Origin: Rhodosporidiobolus odoratus
Taxonomy: Eukaryota > Basidiomycota > Microbotryomycetes > Sporidiobolales > Sporidiobolaceae
Assembly (NCBI GenBank): GCA_034387635.1
Contig: JAOANU010000017.1
Coordinates: 248,001-312,000, forward strand
Direction of reading: 5' to 3'
Length of the DNA: 64,000 nucleotides
Below the pieces are notes generated by a model that had not been told where the DNA came from, did not search any database, and saw only the letters and a program-made list of their open reading frames with translations. The position numbers and the translations under genes are program-made. Positions 43,523 to 55,596 of this stretch are shown here, piece after piece (the stretch's first letter is position 1; each line of letters starts with the position of its first letter).

Positions 43523-46500
43523 CTACAGCCCCTGCGGCGCGCCAACAAGGACGAAAGCCACATCGTGCAGAGTCGCGTCGCTTCCGATCTCCTGCGGGAG
43601 CAGCGTCGCGATCTTGCCCACAGGAATGTATGAGACAGCTGGAGATTTGCCTTCCCTTGAAGGGGAAAGTGGGGAGAAAAGGGAGGTGGCGAGAATGCGA
43701 ACTGTGTTCGAAGCAGTTGGGCATCAGTAATCCGGCGTGTAAATGAAGGCGATAGCGGAGAGATTGCGAGAGCGTACCGGAAGATGGTGGAAGAGAGGTG
43801 CGGTAGAAGACTCGGATCGAGTGCAGTTCGAGCGGGTTTACACCCGGAAGAGGTACAGGTGCGGTTTCATCTGTAGACATTCGACAGGGGTAAGCGCTGT
43901 CTCGGTGAGGAGAGGAAGATGACGATATGTACGTACCGATACTGCAGCCGAGAACGCCGAACACGCTCAGCGGTAACGAGGAACTCGAGGGGAAAGCAGC
44001 AGAGCATTGCCAAGTCACAGGCTTTCCCGTAGCAGTCGAGACTGCGCATCTCAGGAGGTCAGTATCGTCCAGGCAGTCTATTCACAAAGCGAGCAAAGAC
44101 CGTGAGAAACAGAGACAAGGGCCGACGCACCTGTCGATACCGCCGCCCAGGTTTCGCTGTCACTCGACGCTCCTCTATGTTCGGCATCATCATCCTCGTC
44201 GTCACCCTCAACAGGTGAAGGTGGTACCCCCCAAGTAGCCTGCCACTCGACTTCTGCCCCTTTAGGTAACGTGCCCGCCTCAACTGCCAAGAACGGGCTC
44301 GACCTCTCCTCGTCTTCTCCGATTCCTTCGAGATAATCTTTCTCTGCGACGCGCCAGACGGCAGCTGCAGTTTGGGTACGGCGCAGGAATGTGGAGGAGG
44401 TGGAAGGGGAGAGCCAGCAGATACTGCCTTCTGGACGGGGTGAGGAAGAATTCTCGTAAGAGGAGAAGGAGGATGAAGAAAGGGTGGGAAGAGAAGCGCG
44501 TGCGATGCGGTAGAAGTGCTGTAAGGAGAGGGAGGCGTGATGGCTGAAGGAGGTGGTTGAGGTGGAGGGAGGGCAGGAAGATGAGGATGGAAGGGTGAGG
44601 CTCGCGGGAATTAGTGGGATTTGCCCGGCGATGTAGAGTCGGTTGGCGGTCTGCAGAGATCAAGGGCGTCAGTAGTCGGTGCCAGTAAAGGGGACATATG
44701 GATCGCGTGAATAACCCGATGCCAGCAAGTGCTGATGTAGTTGAATAGGAAGAAAAGGGACCCACCTTGACCGATTGACTGTACGGACCGATATTCGCAG
44801 CACCCCAATAGCTCAAGCTCTGCACATGCAGCGCCTTCCTCTCCTCCTCCGTCCCCTCCTTCTTAACCCTCGCAACCCCCTCGAGCTTGACTCTCCACTT
44901 CCTCCCGCTTTCTTCCTCGCCGCCTGCAACTGCGACGCAAGCTCGAGTTGGGGGAGAGACACCGAAGTAGGACGAGTAGATGGCGTTGATACGCGGGAAG
45001 AGATTCATGGTTGAAGGAGGGGAGAGAAGGACGGTTAGGTGGGTGAGGCTGAGGAGGGAGGCTGAACTCTGGTCGAGCAGGGCTGCACGAGTCGAGAACG
45101 TTCATCGTCAGCGAGCCATCGACGGAAAGTGCTACACTTGTGGATGGAGAGAATGAGGTACAGGGATCAAAGGAGATTGACGCACCCTCAAGACGAGCAA
45201 AGCAGGCTCGGACCTCGTCCTCGATCTCGCCCTCACCGGCCGATGCGTCGTCCGCCACCACTTCGCCGAAATACACCCACCCATCGTGCGTCACGCATGC
45301 ACTCTCCTCCGTGCCTTCCTCACTACCGTCCCCTTTTCCTGGCAACTCCTCCTCCTCCTCCTCTGCGCGCACTTCTTTCCTTTCCTCTTCCTCTCCCGCC
45401 TCCTTCCACCGCTCCACTTGTTCTTCCAACAGCGACGGCTGACCGACCTTGACCTTCTCAAGTATCCGCGCCCGCAACTCTCCAAAAGTCTCATGAGCGG
45501 GAACATCGGGTTTAGGCGGACCCAGAGAGACAGAGTCCAGATGCAAATGGGCGATGGTAGAGAAGGGATTGGGGTCGGTGACGATGGTGGTGACTTTGTC
45601 ACTGTAAGGCGCGATGATGGTTTCAGCGGGCAGATTTACAGGGAGGAATCGGAGAAGCGACAACGCACAAGAGTACTTTGCGCTTGTAGAGCGGACAGTC
45701 GACGGTGAAGGTTTCGTATTCACCTCCTTCGCCGCAGATATGCAGCTGGTATCGAGCGTTCTGCCGAATTATCACGGTCAGAGTCGGGTCTCTTCAGGAA
45801 GAACGGGAGGGAAAGAGCTAAGAAGCAGGAAAAAGCGCACCAGACGGTGCAGGGTAGGTTGCATCTCAGCCAGGGTCTTGCCGAGGTGATCGACGGTGAG
45901 TCTGGTGATTCGCAAGAAGAATTGCTAATCAGCACTCCTGGCTAGCTTACATGCCTTTGCAAAACCAGCCGCAGCATGGGAAGCATTTCGGACTCACCCC
46001 GCTCCTGCAACCTTGACCAGCACACTCTCCATGCCTGCATCGACCATCTCTCCCAGCAGCTCCCGCTGATCCCGCTCCCAAAGATAGGCAAGCGGTGTCA
46101 AGCCGAGTCGCGAGCAGACGTGCTCGACTCGGACGCGCTGGTAGTTGGAGAGGATAGCACCGGCGGCAACAGCTTGGACTTCGGGCATGGCTTCCTAGGC
46201 TCGGCGAGGTCTCGTAAGCCTCGTGTGCTCGCAGGACGGAGATCAGTTGCCAGTCAAGGTCAGGGTGACGCACTTTGACTTTCCTCAACAGCTCATATAG
46301 ATCCTCTGTCTCGTCCTTCTTTTCTTCATCCCGTCCCTTACCCTTTCCTTTACCTTCTCGAGAGCCATACTCACCTCCGAGGTTGAGGGCTGTGCCATTG
46401 ATGGTATGGGAGAAAAAGGGCAGATCGAGTGCGGCGGCGATGGTTGCTAGGCCAGAGTGGCCCACAGTCTGGTACATGTGCGAGTCGAGCTCGTCTGTTG

Positions 46501-46787
46501 AGGCATATCGTCACGAGTAGATAGACATGCGACAAGGGGTGTACGAACGAGGTTGGGAAAGCAGAGCCGAACATGGAGGGAGAAAATGGCAAGGCGAGAC
46601 GACGGCTGTAAGCTTCTTCTCGCTCTCGTTCGTTCGTTACAGAAGTGGGTGAGGACGTATGGAGCGCACCTTTGCCCTCTGGTGGTCCGAGACTAGCCAC
46701 AGCCACGGGTTGATGACCATGGATAATGCAGTGAAGAAGGTTGTAAACGCTGTCTTTTCCGCCGGAAAGGAGAGCGACTGTCTTCAT
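43523..46787 (-). CDS. DPH6: diphthine--ammonia ligase with RidA-like C-terminal domains
   Basis: Catalyses the last step of diphthamide synthesis on elongation factor 2, amidating diphthine with ATP and ammonium. The N-terminal PP-loop ATPase domain starts KTVALLSGGKDSVYNLLHC, with the SGGKDS loop, and continues with HMYQTVGHSGLATIAAAL, GAILSNYQRVRVEHVCSRLG, LTPLAYLW and CGEGGEYETF, all hallmarks of Dph6. The C-terminal half has two RidA/YjgF-like segments (SYWGAANIGPYSQSVK, then LYIAGQIPLIPASLTL, then AVSYIPVGKI near the end), the eukaryotic arrangement. Many small introns; the last exons join to end FVLVGAPQGL. Low-complexity Glu/Ser loops interrupt both parts. Divergent from RPC2 across 426 bp. 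Confidence 0.92.
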
Positions 46788-47213
46788 GGCCGGTGGCTTG
46801 AGTGTTTGATGTATCGGCCAAGCTGTTGATACTCTTGAAGCTGCGTATAGAGGGTGCGGAGGAAGAACAGATGAGAGTTGGGAGAAACTGAGGACGAGGT
46901 CGGATGGACGGGAACGAGTCGGAGTAGAGTTGCGAGGGTGAAGAGTAGCTAAGAGATGCGCCCAGTAAGTGAATCAGGCTGCAGCAAGTTGTGTAACGAG
47001 TCCAAGTTGGTCGTAAACAGTTTGTGGGTGACCTTCTCTCTTTCCACACACTCTCACACTGGCTTGAAGTGGCTAGTCAAGGTTGCAACAGCTAGTCAGA
47101 ACTACCAAACTACTTTTCCACCTTTCCTGACCCTCGCCTATCCCGTTCTCGCCCTCCTCACTTCTTCCTCACTTACACCGCCGCTCTCTCCTCATCTACT
47201 GCAAAAGCCCATC
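46788..47213. promoter_or_regulatory. divergent promoter region DPH6 / RPC2
   Basis: 426 bp between the two ATGs. Contains pyrimidine-rich blocks before the RPC2 start; no clear TATA element. Confidence 0.55.
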
Positions 47214-50200
47214 ATGCCGCCCAAGACCAAGGTCATGGCCGCCAGGGCAGCTGCAGCAAAGCGAGAAAAGGCCAATGCCGCCGCTGCCGAACCCTCCGCT
47301 TCCACTTCCTCATCTTCATCCTCATCCGTACCCGCAGCTGGACCTGCCCCTCCCGATCCTCAAGCATCAAAAGAAGCAACCACCGCTCAAGATGCCTTCC
47401 CTCCCGCCACCGCCCTCCCGACAGAACCCATGGATCTCGACGAAACTGAAGAAACCGGGGATGGAGACACAGAGATGCTACAGGCTCCTCCGGCTGTAGA
47501 CGCACCCCCTTCGACAAAACGGCCGTCAAAAGTAGCTGCAGCGGCGAAGAAGGCGGAGGAGGTGGAGGCAGCAGAGGTGGAAAACCCGGTCAAAGGAAAA
47601 GGGAAAGGGAAATCGCGGGAAGAGGCAGGCGAGATGAAGGCAGCGCAGAATGTCGCCAAGGATGCGAAGCACCTTGCGGAAGGGCTGGAGGCGATGGGAC
47701 AAGAGAACTGGAAGGGAAAGGGTTTGACGGATCCCGTCAAGAGTGTCACGGTGCGCTCTTCCTCTTGCTCGATACTCTATCTGTGTACTTCACCGATTAC
47801 AAGCTGACAGAGGCGTACTCGCACTGCCATGCTGTTTTCTCCCCTCTCTCGACTTTTCCCGTCGCGTCTTCGTCCTTTGCCATCCGGTCACCTTTTCCGT
47901 TCCTCGCTCTCAGGACAAATGGGATCTCCTCCCCGCCTTCCTCGCCGTCAAAGGTCTGGTCAAGCAACACATCGACTCGTTCAACTACTTCGTCGACGTC
48001 GACCTGCAAGCCATCCTCCGCGCCAACGCTCGAATCACCTCCGACGTTGACCCCAACTTCTACCTCGAATACACCGACATCCGAGTCGGCGCTCCCGAAC
48101 GACCCGACGAGAATGCCATCAACCCATCGATCGCACCACACGAATGCAGGCTGAGGGACTTGAGTTACTCGGCTCCGGTTTATGTCAGCGTAAAGTACAC
48201 CAGGGGGAAGCAGGAGGTTGTGAGCAAGGGTATCAGGATTGGACGGTTGCCCATCATGTTGAGGAGTAACAAGTGTGTGCTGAGTGGGAAGAATAAGGCA
48301 CAGCTGGCGGCGATGAACGAGTGTCCGTTGGATCCCGGTGGCTACTTTGTCGTCAAGGGGACGGAGAAGGTCATCCTCGTTCAGGAGCAGCTGTCAAAGA
48401 ATCGTATCATCGTTGAGACGGAGCCGAAGAAGGGTTTAGTGCAGGCGAGCGTGACCTCGCAAGTGCTGCTCTTCCGCCGGTCGTTCCTGTCGCCATATTG
48501 ACACTTCTCTCTCTCTAGCTCGACGCACGAACGCAAGTCAAAAACCTACGTCCTCACAAAACACGGCAAGATCTACCTCAAGCACAACTCGATTCACGAA
48601 GATATCCCCATCGGTGTCGTTCTCCGTGCGCTCGGCGTCACCTCTGCTCGCGAAATTGTTCAACTCGTCTGCGGTAACAACGACGACCATCGCACTGCCT
48701 TCGCCATCAACGTCGAGGAGATGGACGACCTCAAGACGAAGACGGGTCAGCCTATCCCGGTGCAGACGCAGCAGCAGGCATTGGATTACATCGGCCACCG
48801 AGTCAAGGTTATCCGGAAACCGGCGGGAACTGGACCAGGGGCAGGATGGCAGGCAAGGAGACCGGCAAGTGAGGAGGCGTTGGAAGTGCTCGCGACCGTT
48901 GTGCTTGCTCACGTTCCGGTCGAGGACCTCAACCTTCGACCGAAGGCCATCTATATCGCCAACATGGCAAGGAGGGTACTGCTCGCTATGCAGGATCCGA
49001 AGAACGTCGATGATCGTGACTACGTCGGTAACAAGCGTCTCGAGCTGTGCGTTGACGTTTCCTTCCACCATCGCTCACGCCTTCTCCAAAGCTGACCCTC
49101 CTTGCGCCTATGCTGCCCTGCCTGTCCGATCGACGTGTTCTTCCCTCTTTGGTACCCGTCTCGCCCCGCAGTGCTGGCCAGCTCCTGTCCCTCCTCTTTG
49201 AGGATCTCTTCAAGAAGTTCAATCACGACCTCAAGATCAACATCGACAAGATTCTCAAGAAGACGAACCGAGCTACCGAATTCGACGCGATCAAGCAATT
49301 CCAACTGCACGGCGACGGCATCACTCAAGGTTTCGTGCGCGCCATTTCAACCGGAAACTGGTCCCTCAAGCGTTTCAAGATGGAACGGGCGGGAATCACC
49401 CACGTCCTCTCCCGACTATCGTTCATCTCCGCCCTCGGCATGATGACGCGTATCTCGTCGCAGTTTGAGAAGACGAGGAAGGTTTCAGGTCCTCGAGCGT
49501 TGCAGCCTTCTCAGTGGGGTATGCTGTGTCCTTCGGATACGCCGGAAGGAGAGGCGTGTGGGTTGGTCAAGAACTTGGCCTTGATGACGCATATTACGAC
49601 GGATGTGGAGGAGGAACCGATCTGGAATATCTGCTTCCTTATCGGTGTCGAAGGTGCGTTTCCGGATCCCTATCGTCTCGCGGTGAACAAGCGGGCCTGA
49701 CCAACTTCACCTCTTCCCGTCCGCTCCTCACCTATTCTCTTCGCTTATCCAACTAACTTTAGACATCAACGTCCTCGACGGCACTGAGATTTACGCCGAG
49801 GGTCACCTGGTCGTCTACCTTAACGGTAACGTCCTCGGCCTAACCCGTTGCGGTCCTCGTTTCATCCGCACCTTCCGTCAACTTCGTCGCGCCGGTAGGA
49901 TCAACGAGTTTGTCTCGATCTACGTCAACTTGCAGCAGCAGGCGATTCATATCGCTAGTGACGGAGGACGCATCTGTAGGCCGTTGATCATTGTGGAGAA
50001 TGGGGTTAGCAAGGTCAAGGAGCATCACATGAAGGTACGCTCTACTTTCTGAGGGCTTTCTCCATCTCATAAGCCTCAGGCGGTCAGGATAACAGGGAGG
50101 GCTGACATTCGGTTTCGATGCCCCTTTCACAGATGCTTCGCGACAAGGTCATGACCTTCGACGACTTCCTCCGCAAGGGTCTCATCGAGTACCTCGACGT

Positions 50201-52075
50201 CAACGAGGAGAACGACACCTACATCTCGCTCTACGAGAACGAGCTCAAGCTCGAGACTACCCATCTTGAGATTGAACCGTTCACCCTCCTCGGTGCCGTC
50301 GCCGGTCTCATTCCCTACCCTCATCACAACCAGTCTCCTCGAAACACCTACCAGTGCGCTATGGGTAAGCAAGCCATTGGCGCCATCGCCCATAACCAGC
50401 TCAACCGAATCGACACCCTCCTCTACCTCATGGTCTACCCACAAACGCCCATGTGCCGAACACGAACCATCGAGCTCGTCGGTTACGATCAGCTGCCTGC
50501 TGGTCAGAACGCCATGGTCGCCGTCATGTCCTACTCAGGATACGATATTGAGGACGCCCTTATCCTCAACCGCGCTTCTGTCGACCGTGGCTTTGGTCGT
50601 TGCCAAGTCTTCCGCAAGTATGTGACCATGCTCAAGCGGTACCCGAACGGCCTGTACGTGCTCGATTATTCGTTCTTGGGCGACCCACATTGGCTAACTC
50701 TACTTTTCTCCTTCGTTCTCGCAGCTACGACCGTCTCGCCGACCCGCCGAAAGGCGAAAACGGCGAAGTCATGCCTCGCTACGGCATTCTCGACACCGAT
50801 GGACTGGCGCACGTTGGCGAGCAAGTCAACCCCGGTCAGATCTACATAAACAAGCAGACGCCTTCGAACGCTCACGACAACCAGCTCGGCGCCGATGGAG
50901 CAGGAGCCGCTTCGGCCAACACGACCGCTGGCGCATGGAAGAACACCGGTATGGCTTACCGCGGTCCGATTCCCGGTTACATCGACAAGGTTCTCCTTAC
51001 CGACACGGACAGCGACTCGACCCTCGTCAAGGTTCTCATCCGCCAAACCCGTCGTCCCGAACTCGGAGACAAGTTCTCGTCGCGTCACGGACAGAAGGGT
51101 GTCTGCGGACTGATCGTACCTCAGGAGGACATGCCCTTCAACGACCAGGGTATTTGCCCGGACATCATCATGAACCCTCACGGTTTCCCGTCTCGAATGA
51201 CGGTCGGCAAGATGCTGGAGTTGTTGAGTGGAAAGGCGGGCGTGTTGAAGGGCAAGTTCGAATACGGAACGGCGTTTGGAGGCAGCAAGTATGAGGATAT
51301 GAGCCAGGTCCTTATCGACAGTGGGTACTCGTATGCCGGAAAAGACTACCTTACGAGCGGTATCACCGGTCAACCATTGGAGTGCTACGTCTACATGGGC
51401 CCAATTTACTACCAGAAGCTCAAGGTGCGTCCTTCCCCGGTTCACCTTGCTTCTCCGGTTTCGCAGGCGCTGATCAGTCTCGTACCTTCCGCAGCACATG
51501 GTCCTCGACAAGATGCACGCTCGTGCCCGTGGACCTCGCGCCGTCCTCACCCGTCAACCCACCGAAGGTCGATCTCGCGACGGTGGTCTCCGTCTTGGAG
51601 AAATGGAGCGTGATTGTCTCATCGCCCACGGAGCTTCGCAACTCCTCCTCGAGCGTCTGATGGTGTCTTCCGACGCGTTCAAGGTCGACGTCTGCCAAGA
51701 GTGCGGTTTTATGGGGTACAATGGCTGGTGCATGCGTACGTTCCCTGTGGCTTTCCTCCGTTGTATCGTGGTGCTCCCCAGCTCACCGTCCTTCTCGTGA
51801 TAACAGGCTGCAAGACCTCAAAACGAGTCGCCAAACTGCAGATTCCGTATGCGTGCAAGTACGTTGCATTCCTGCTCGCTCAGTCTCTGCGCCCCCGCTT
51901 ACCTTTTCATCCCCGTTCCTTCACCCCGCGTCCTTTGCGTCGTCCACAGGCTACTCTTCCAGGAGCTGATGGCCATGAACATCGCCCCTCGCCTCGTACG
52001 TATGCGCTGGTCTCGTTGTGCCGAAGCCCCGATTGACCCTGTTCTCTCTTGCAGGTCCTCGAAGACGCCGTCTAG
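47214..52075 (+). CDS. RNA polymerase III second-largest subunit (RPC2)
   Basis: Catalytic-core subunit of Pol III (yeast Ret1/RPC128) making tRNA and 5S rRNA. About nine exons. Core blocks: [86 protein letters not shown] and [12 protein letters not shown]. The end is [20 protein letters not shown], then a zinc ribbon VCQECG...WCMRCK and [20 protein letters not shown], finishing [16 protein letters not shown] and the LEDAV end mark Pol III, not Pol II. The first ~180 residues are Ala/Lys/Glu-rich and disordered, an extension absent from yeast RPC2, before the conserved start. The upstream ATG at 46956 is unlikely because it overlaps the promoter. Confidence 0.95.
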
Positions 52076-52584
52076 TTTCCTTCTTCCCTGCTCACCAGTC
52101 CCATCCTTTCCACAACTCTCCTCGCTGTTTTCGCATCGTCACCTCGTGGCCTTCATTTCGCAAACCTCCATACCCTCGCTTGCCCTTCATCTCCTTACGA
52201 TCCTCTCTCTCGTCTCTTAATTCGCGCTTGGGCGGGAGACCTTGTTGCAACTCTAGCTCACATTCGCTCTCCTGTTGCGGGACTGTGCCTAGGGCGAGGT
52301 GAACCTGAAGTGGCTCGCTTCCGCTGCCAATGACTCCGTGCAAGGAAGGAACGGCGGGAGAATGCACTGTCGAGCAAGGCAGGTCGAGACAACGCTGTTG
52401 TTTAGGGGAATCAGGCTTGAGAAGAGCACTACAAACAATTGAGCCAGAGCGCCGAAGCGTTGCGGCAAGAGAACATAGCATTGCACAGCCAGAAACCTGA
52501 AAGTGGAAGAGAGGAAATCTACGCGCGCTTATACGCCATCCTTTTGCTGCTGTAGTCTCGACGGCTCCTTCTGCGCCCGAAGGC
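52076..52584. other. intergenic downstream of RPC2
   Basis: A 215-residue open frame on the minus strand (52092-52739) overlaps the region and RPC2's 3' end but has no motif and unusual composition; not called. Confidence 0.4.
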
Positions 52585-52959
52585 GTGTGGAAAGAGGCGA
52601 TAGCAGGGAGGCACCTGAAGGGAGCGAGTAAGAAGGAGGGAGAAGGAAGGGGAAGGGGGAAACGGTCTGCAGCTCTCGTCGCTGCGGGCACATGTGAAGG
52701 AGAACGTCTGTTTTGCATCAGCTCCCGTACTACCGCCACCCAGCCGCCGTACCATCAAGAGAAGAGAAGCACTCCTTCCCAGGAGAAGATTACGAAGAGG
52801 CTCAGAGGAGAGTCCACGCTCGTTTATGTAAACAAGGTAATGGGTTGCGGCGAGCGTGTGAACGCATTCCCGGTCCCTCACCCGCACTCTTACTGGCCCA
52901 GCCCGTCCCCCGAGAGAGACAGGCGGTCCAAGAAACAGCGGCGAGCAAAAGTCGGGTAG
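52585..52959 (+). CDS. possible small basic protein
   Basis: A 124-residue frame, not recognised. The first part is Lys/Arg/Gly-rich and the end is SPERDRRSKKQRRAKVG. Its stop TAG (52957-52959) lies exactly inside the GGTAG that begins the ~243-bp repeat, so the repeat or its insertion may have supplied the end. A competing 178-residue frame runs on the other strand (52519-53055). No splice evidence or homologue; may be chance. Confidence 0.25.
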   Translation: MWKEAIAGRHLKGASKKEGEGRGRGKRSAALVAAGTCEGERLFCISSRTTATQPPYHQEKRSTPSQEKITKRLRGESTLVYVNKVMGCGERVNAFPVPHPHSYWPSPSPERDRRSKKQRRAKVG

Positions 52960-53195
52960 TGTAGGTTCCGCAGGGGTTTCGTCAGACTTGAGTAACTGAG
53001 GTGGGAAAGCCAAGGTTAGCTGTCTCGAGGGAAGTGAGCAGATTGAGGCGTACAAAACTCGAGGGAAGGATGAAGAGAGCAGAAAGGTGACCTGCGCCTA
53101 TTTGAGCTCGCGAGCAAAGGTAATCAGACTAGTCTGATTACAAGAGGTCAACCTGCGTACAAGTCCCTTTTTCTCGCTCTTGCGCCGCCATCGCT
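52955..53195 (+). repeat. ~243-bp direct repeat, copy 1
   Basis: 241 bp, about 85% identical by eye to 55352-55596 in the same orientation. Both start GGTAGTGTAGGTTCCGC and end GCCGCCATCGCT. Positions 53120-53141 are a perfect 22-bp palindrome with half-site GTAATCAGACT, which is broken in copy 2. Both copies share GCTCGCGAGC, a 10-bp palindrome, just before it. No target duplication or coding capacity found; a solo LTR, MITE or promoter-linked repeat are all possible. Confidence 0.8.
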
Positions 53196-53718
53196 CGCTT
53201 TTCCGCCTCCCTCCGCTAATGCGCTGGCTCGCATGCGTCCGTTCGTGCGGCGAGAGCTGCCGAAAAGCTCCCTGATATCCTCCGCCTCGCTCCTCGTTGT
53301 CGCCGCTTTCGTCTCACTCGAAACTCTCGTTCGGGCTTAACAGCGTGCTACAGGCCCAGATCTACGCGTAGCGTTTATTAATAGCACGTTTGGCCGAGCT
53401 CAGCGGGTATGCGTAGCTCTCGTCGCTCTTCGACGCTGTGATGAGCGTTTTCTGTTTCCCTCTGCCTTTTCCCCCTGATGTTTGCCCCCTCGCCGCAGCT
53501 CCCGAGGTTCGATAACTAGGGCCCGCACAATTCATACTGCGCTCTTGGCTATCTAGGAGAGTCCGCACTTGCCTGATACCCGCTCGGCCGCTAGAGGCAC
53601 GCACCCCTATCCTTCACTTTCTTATCAAGGATCGCTTCTGACACGCAGGTGCCGCTTTACTTGCTTCAGTCTACGAGCTGTATCTTCCAACATTGGCGCA
53701 GCCTCGACGTTACCCAAT
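53196..53718. other. upstream region of the repeat-bracketed gene
   Basis: 520 bp; an in-frame upstream ATG for the next gene exists at 53569. Otherwise nothing recognised. Confidence 0.4.
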
Positions 53719-55063
53719 ATGCTAGGCATTCGCCGTTGCCCGCGCCTCCCGCCGGCGCTGCCTATCTTTCAACGACCTATACAACGCTTAGCCGACGCCT
53801 CACTCCTGCCGGCTCGGCAAGAACCGCTGGAGGATGTACCTACTCAGCTACCAGCTGAACGCCAGTCGCTGCGGTGCAGGCATGTACGCGTCATGCGAAG
53901 GACAGGTCCGTTCATCATCTCTTCATCGCTTGAACGTTTGAACCTTGCTGTTACTACCTGACATCCCATACAGAGACTCTCAGCTTTGGTACTACGACAG
54001 ACGCCTACTATGGCTTACTGCCTGCTCTGGCGGCGCAGCGGCATCCTTTCCTCCTGAGACACCGCGAAACCCGACTCGTACTTCAACTACGAGGCCGCAA
54101 AGCTGCCCAAGCCAAATACCGCTCAGTGGCAGACGACGCCTTCTGGAGGCTTGTGCAAAACGCTCGGGCCAAGGGGAATATTCGGATCGAGAAGTACACT
54201 CTTCATAATCCTCCATGTCCGAGCACCCGGTCACTCGTGGTCTTTGCCCATCGACTATGCGATTCTTTTGCTACTGATTGACTTTCCTTCTGCACTGTTC
54301 TTAGCAATGCTGCGAAGAAGCGGGCGCCACCGCTAGGCCCCGGTGTACTCGACACGCCCCTTGCTCGGGACCTGCTCGAAGCCAGCAAGACTGCGTGAGT
54401 GAATCTTTCTCGATCCTTCTGCATGGGGAGTAGTGACGGGCAAAGCTCGCTTCCACCCGTCGCAGCCCAAGGCCCCTTGGATCGAGACCTAAGAAGGCGG
54501 CATCAAGACCGAAGGCAGCGTTGAAACCCAAGGCAACGTCAAGGCCTGAAGCAGTGCCAAGCGCTGAGGCAGTTGCGAGCCCTGAGGCAGCGCCGAGACC
54601 CGAAGCAGCATCGAGACCCAAGGCAGATCTCGATGAAATGCTCGAAGGTGCGCCTGAATCCTTGTTTTTTGCATATTTCCGAAGCTCAGGCTCTTTGCCT
54701 ACAGCTGTACGGTCTATTGCGACCCCATTCGACTTCTTCAAAACGATTCGATCGCCGACTACCGCGAAACACGACCATTTCGCGAAGGGAAAAAAGGACA
54801 TGCCAAGGAAGAAGAAGAAGATGACGAAGAAGCAGCGCATCGACGCACGCATGGGGAAGAAGCGAGCGGAACAAGCAAGGATGAAACGCCGTCTCGCCGC
54901 AAAGAAGCAGGCAAAGAGGGCCAAGATAGGGAAGAAGGGGGCGGAGGTCTTGCGCGGCCCCACCGAGGACGAAGTCGAGATGCTGCGGTGCTTCGACTAC
55001 TTGTGGCTGAAGGACAATGAGCCGTGGAACCTGGACAAGTATTGGCCGCCGGGGGGGTTCTAA
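53719..55063 (+). CDS. unknown protein with basic C-terminal half, repeat-bracketed
   Basis: Function not recognised. Exons 53719-53905, 53974-54229, 54305-54394 and 54466-55063 join in frame to give 376 residues. The N-terminus MLGIRRCPRLPPALPIFQRP is basic and amphipathic, as in mitochondrial presequences. A helical part (KAAQAKYRSVADDAFWRLVQ) is followed by a degenerate repeat of Arg/Lys-Pro-Glu/Lys-Ala units (about 187-230). A very Lys/Arg-rich stretch (KGKKDMPRKKKKMTKKQRID and on) and a compact end (CFDYLWLKDNEPWNLDKYWP) complete it. The acidic/aromatic C-terminus after a basic linker suggests RNA or ribosome binding, but this is a guess. Two ~243-bp direct repeats lie about 520 bp before and 290 bp after it. 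Confidence 0.62.
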
Positions 55064-55351
55064 CAAGTACCTAAGCAATGTGACATTTCTGTAGCCACAG
55101 GGTGAGCATGTTGTGACTCTTTTCCACAGGTGCGCTCAGCGCTATTTGGACTTCTCTCGCGTGCACCTGCAGGCGTAGGCAAGAATAGATCAGTGAGCAA
55201 TGTCGATACAGCTTGACTCACTCAGCACCACAAGACTTTTCAGCCAGGTTGAGAAGGTCAAAGTCACATAACCGTCGCACTCTGCACGGCTCACTATCCG
55301 CGGCATACTGCTGCCTCTACAGTACCGTGTGTAGACAGGCATGATCAAAGA
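55064..55351. other. intergenic between unknown gene and second repeat
   Basis: Holds the reverse complement of TGACCTTCTCAA at 55249-55260. No gene recognised. Confidence 0.45.
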
Positions 55352-55596
55352 GGTAGTGTAGGTTCCGCAGGGGTTTCATCAGACTTGAGTAACTGAGGTT
55401 GGACAAGCAAGATTAGCTAAAGGTCTCGAGGGAAGCGTGCAGATTGGGACGCACAAAACTCGAGGGAAGGATGGAGAGAGCAGAGAGGTGACCTGCGCCT
55501 ATTTGAGCTCGCGAGCGAAGGTAATCAGACTACCTTTGACTACGAGAGGTCAACCTCCCTACATCTCCTTTTCCTCGCTCTCATGCCGCCATCGCT
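55352..55596 (+). repeat. ~243-bp direct repeat, copy 2
   Basis: 245 bp, same orientation as 52955-53195. The central palindrome is altered to GTAATCAGACT followed by ACCTTTGACTAC. The last ~280 bp before the TFC3 stop follow it. Confidence 0.8.

Noticed and set aside
46956..47213. upstream ATG extending RPC2 by 86 codons
   Set aside because: Falls in the divergent DPH6/RPC2 promoter and has no conserved sequence.
52092..52739. 215-residue minus-strand frame after RPC2
   Set aside because: No motif, overlaps other open frames on the opposite strand, composition typical of shadow frames in GC-rich DNA.
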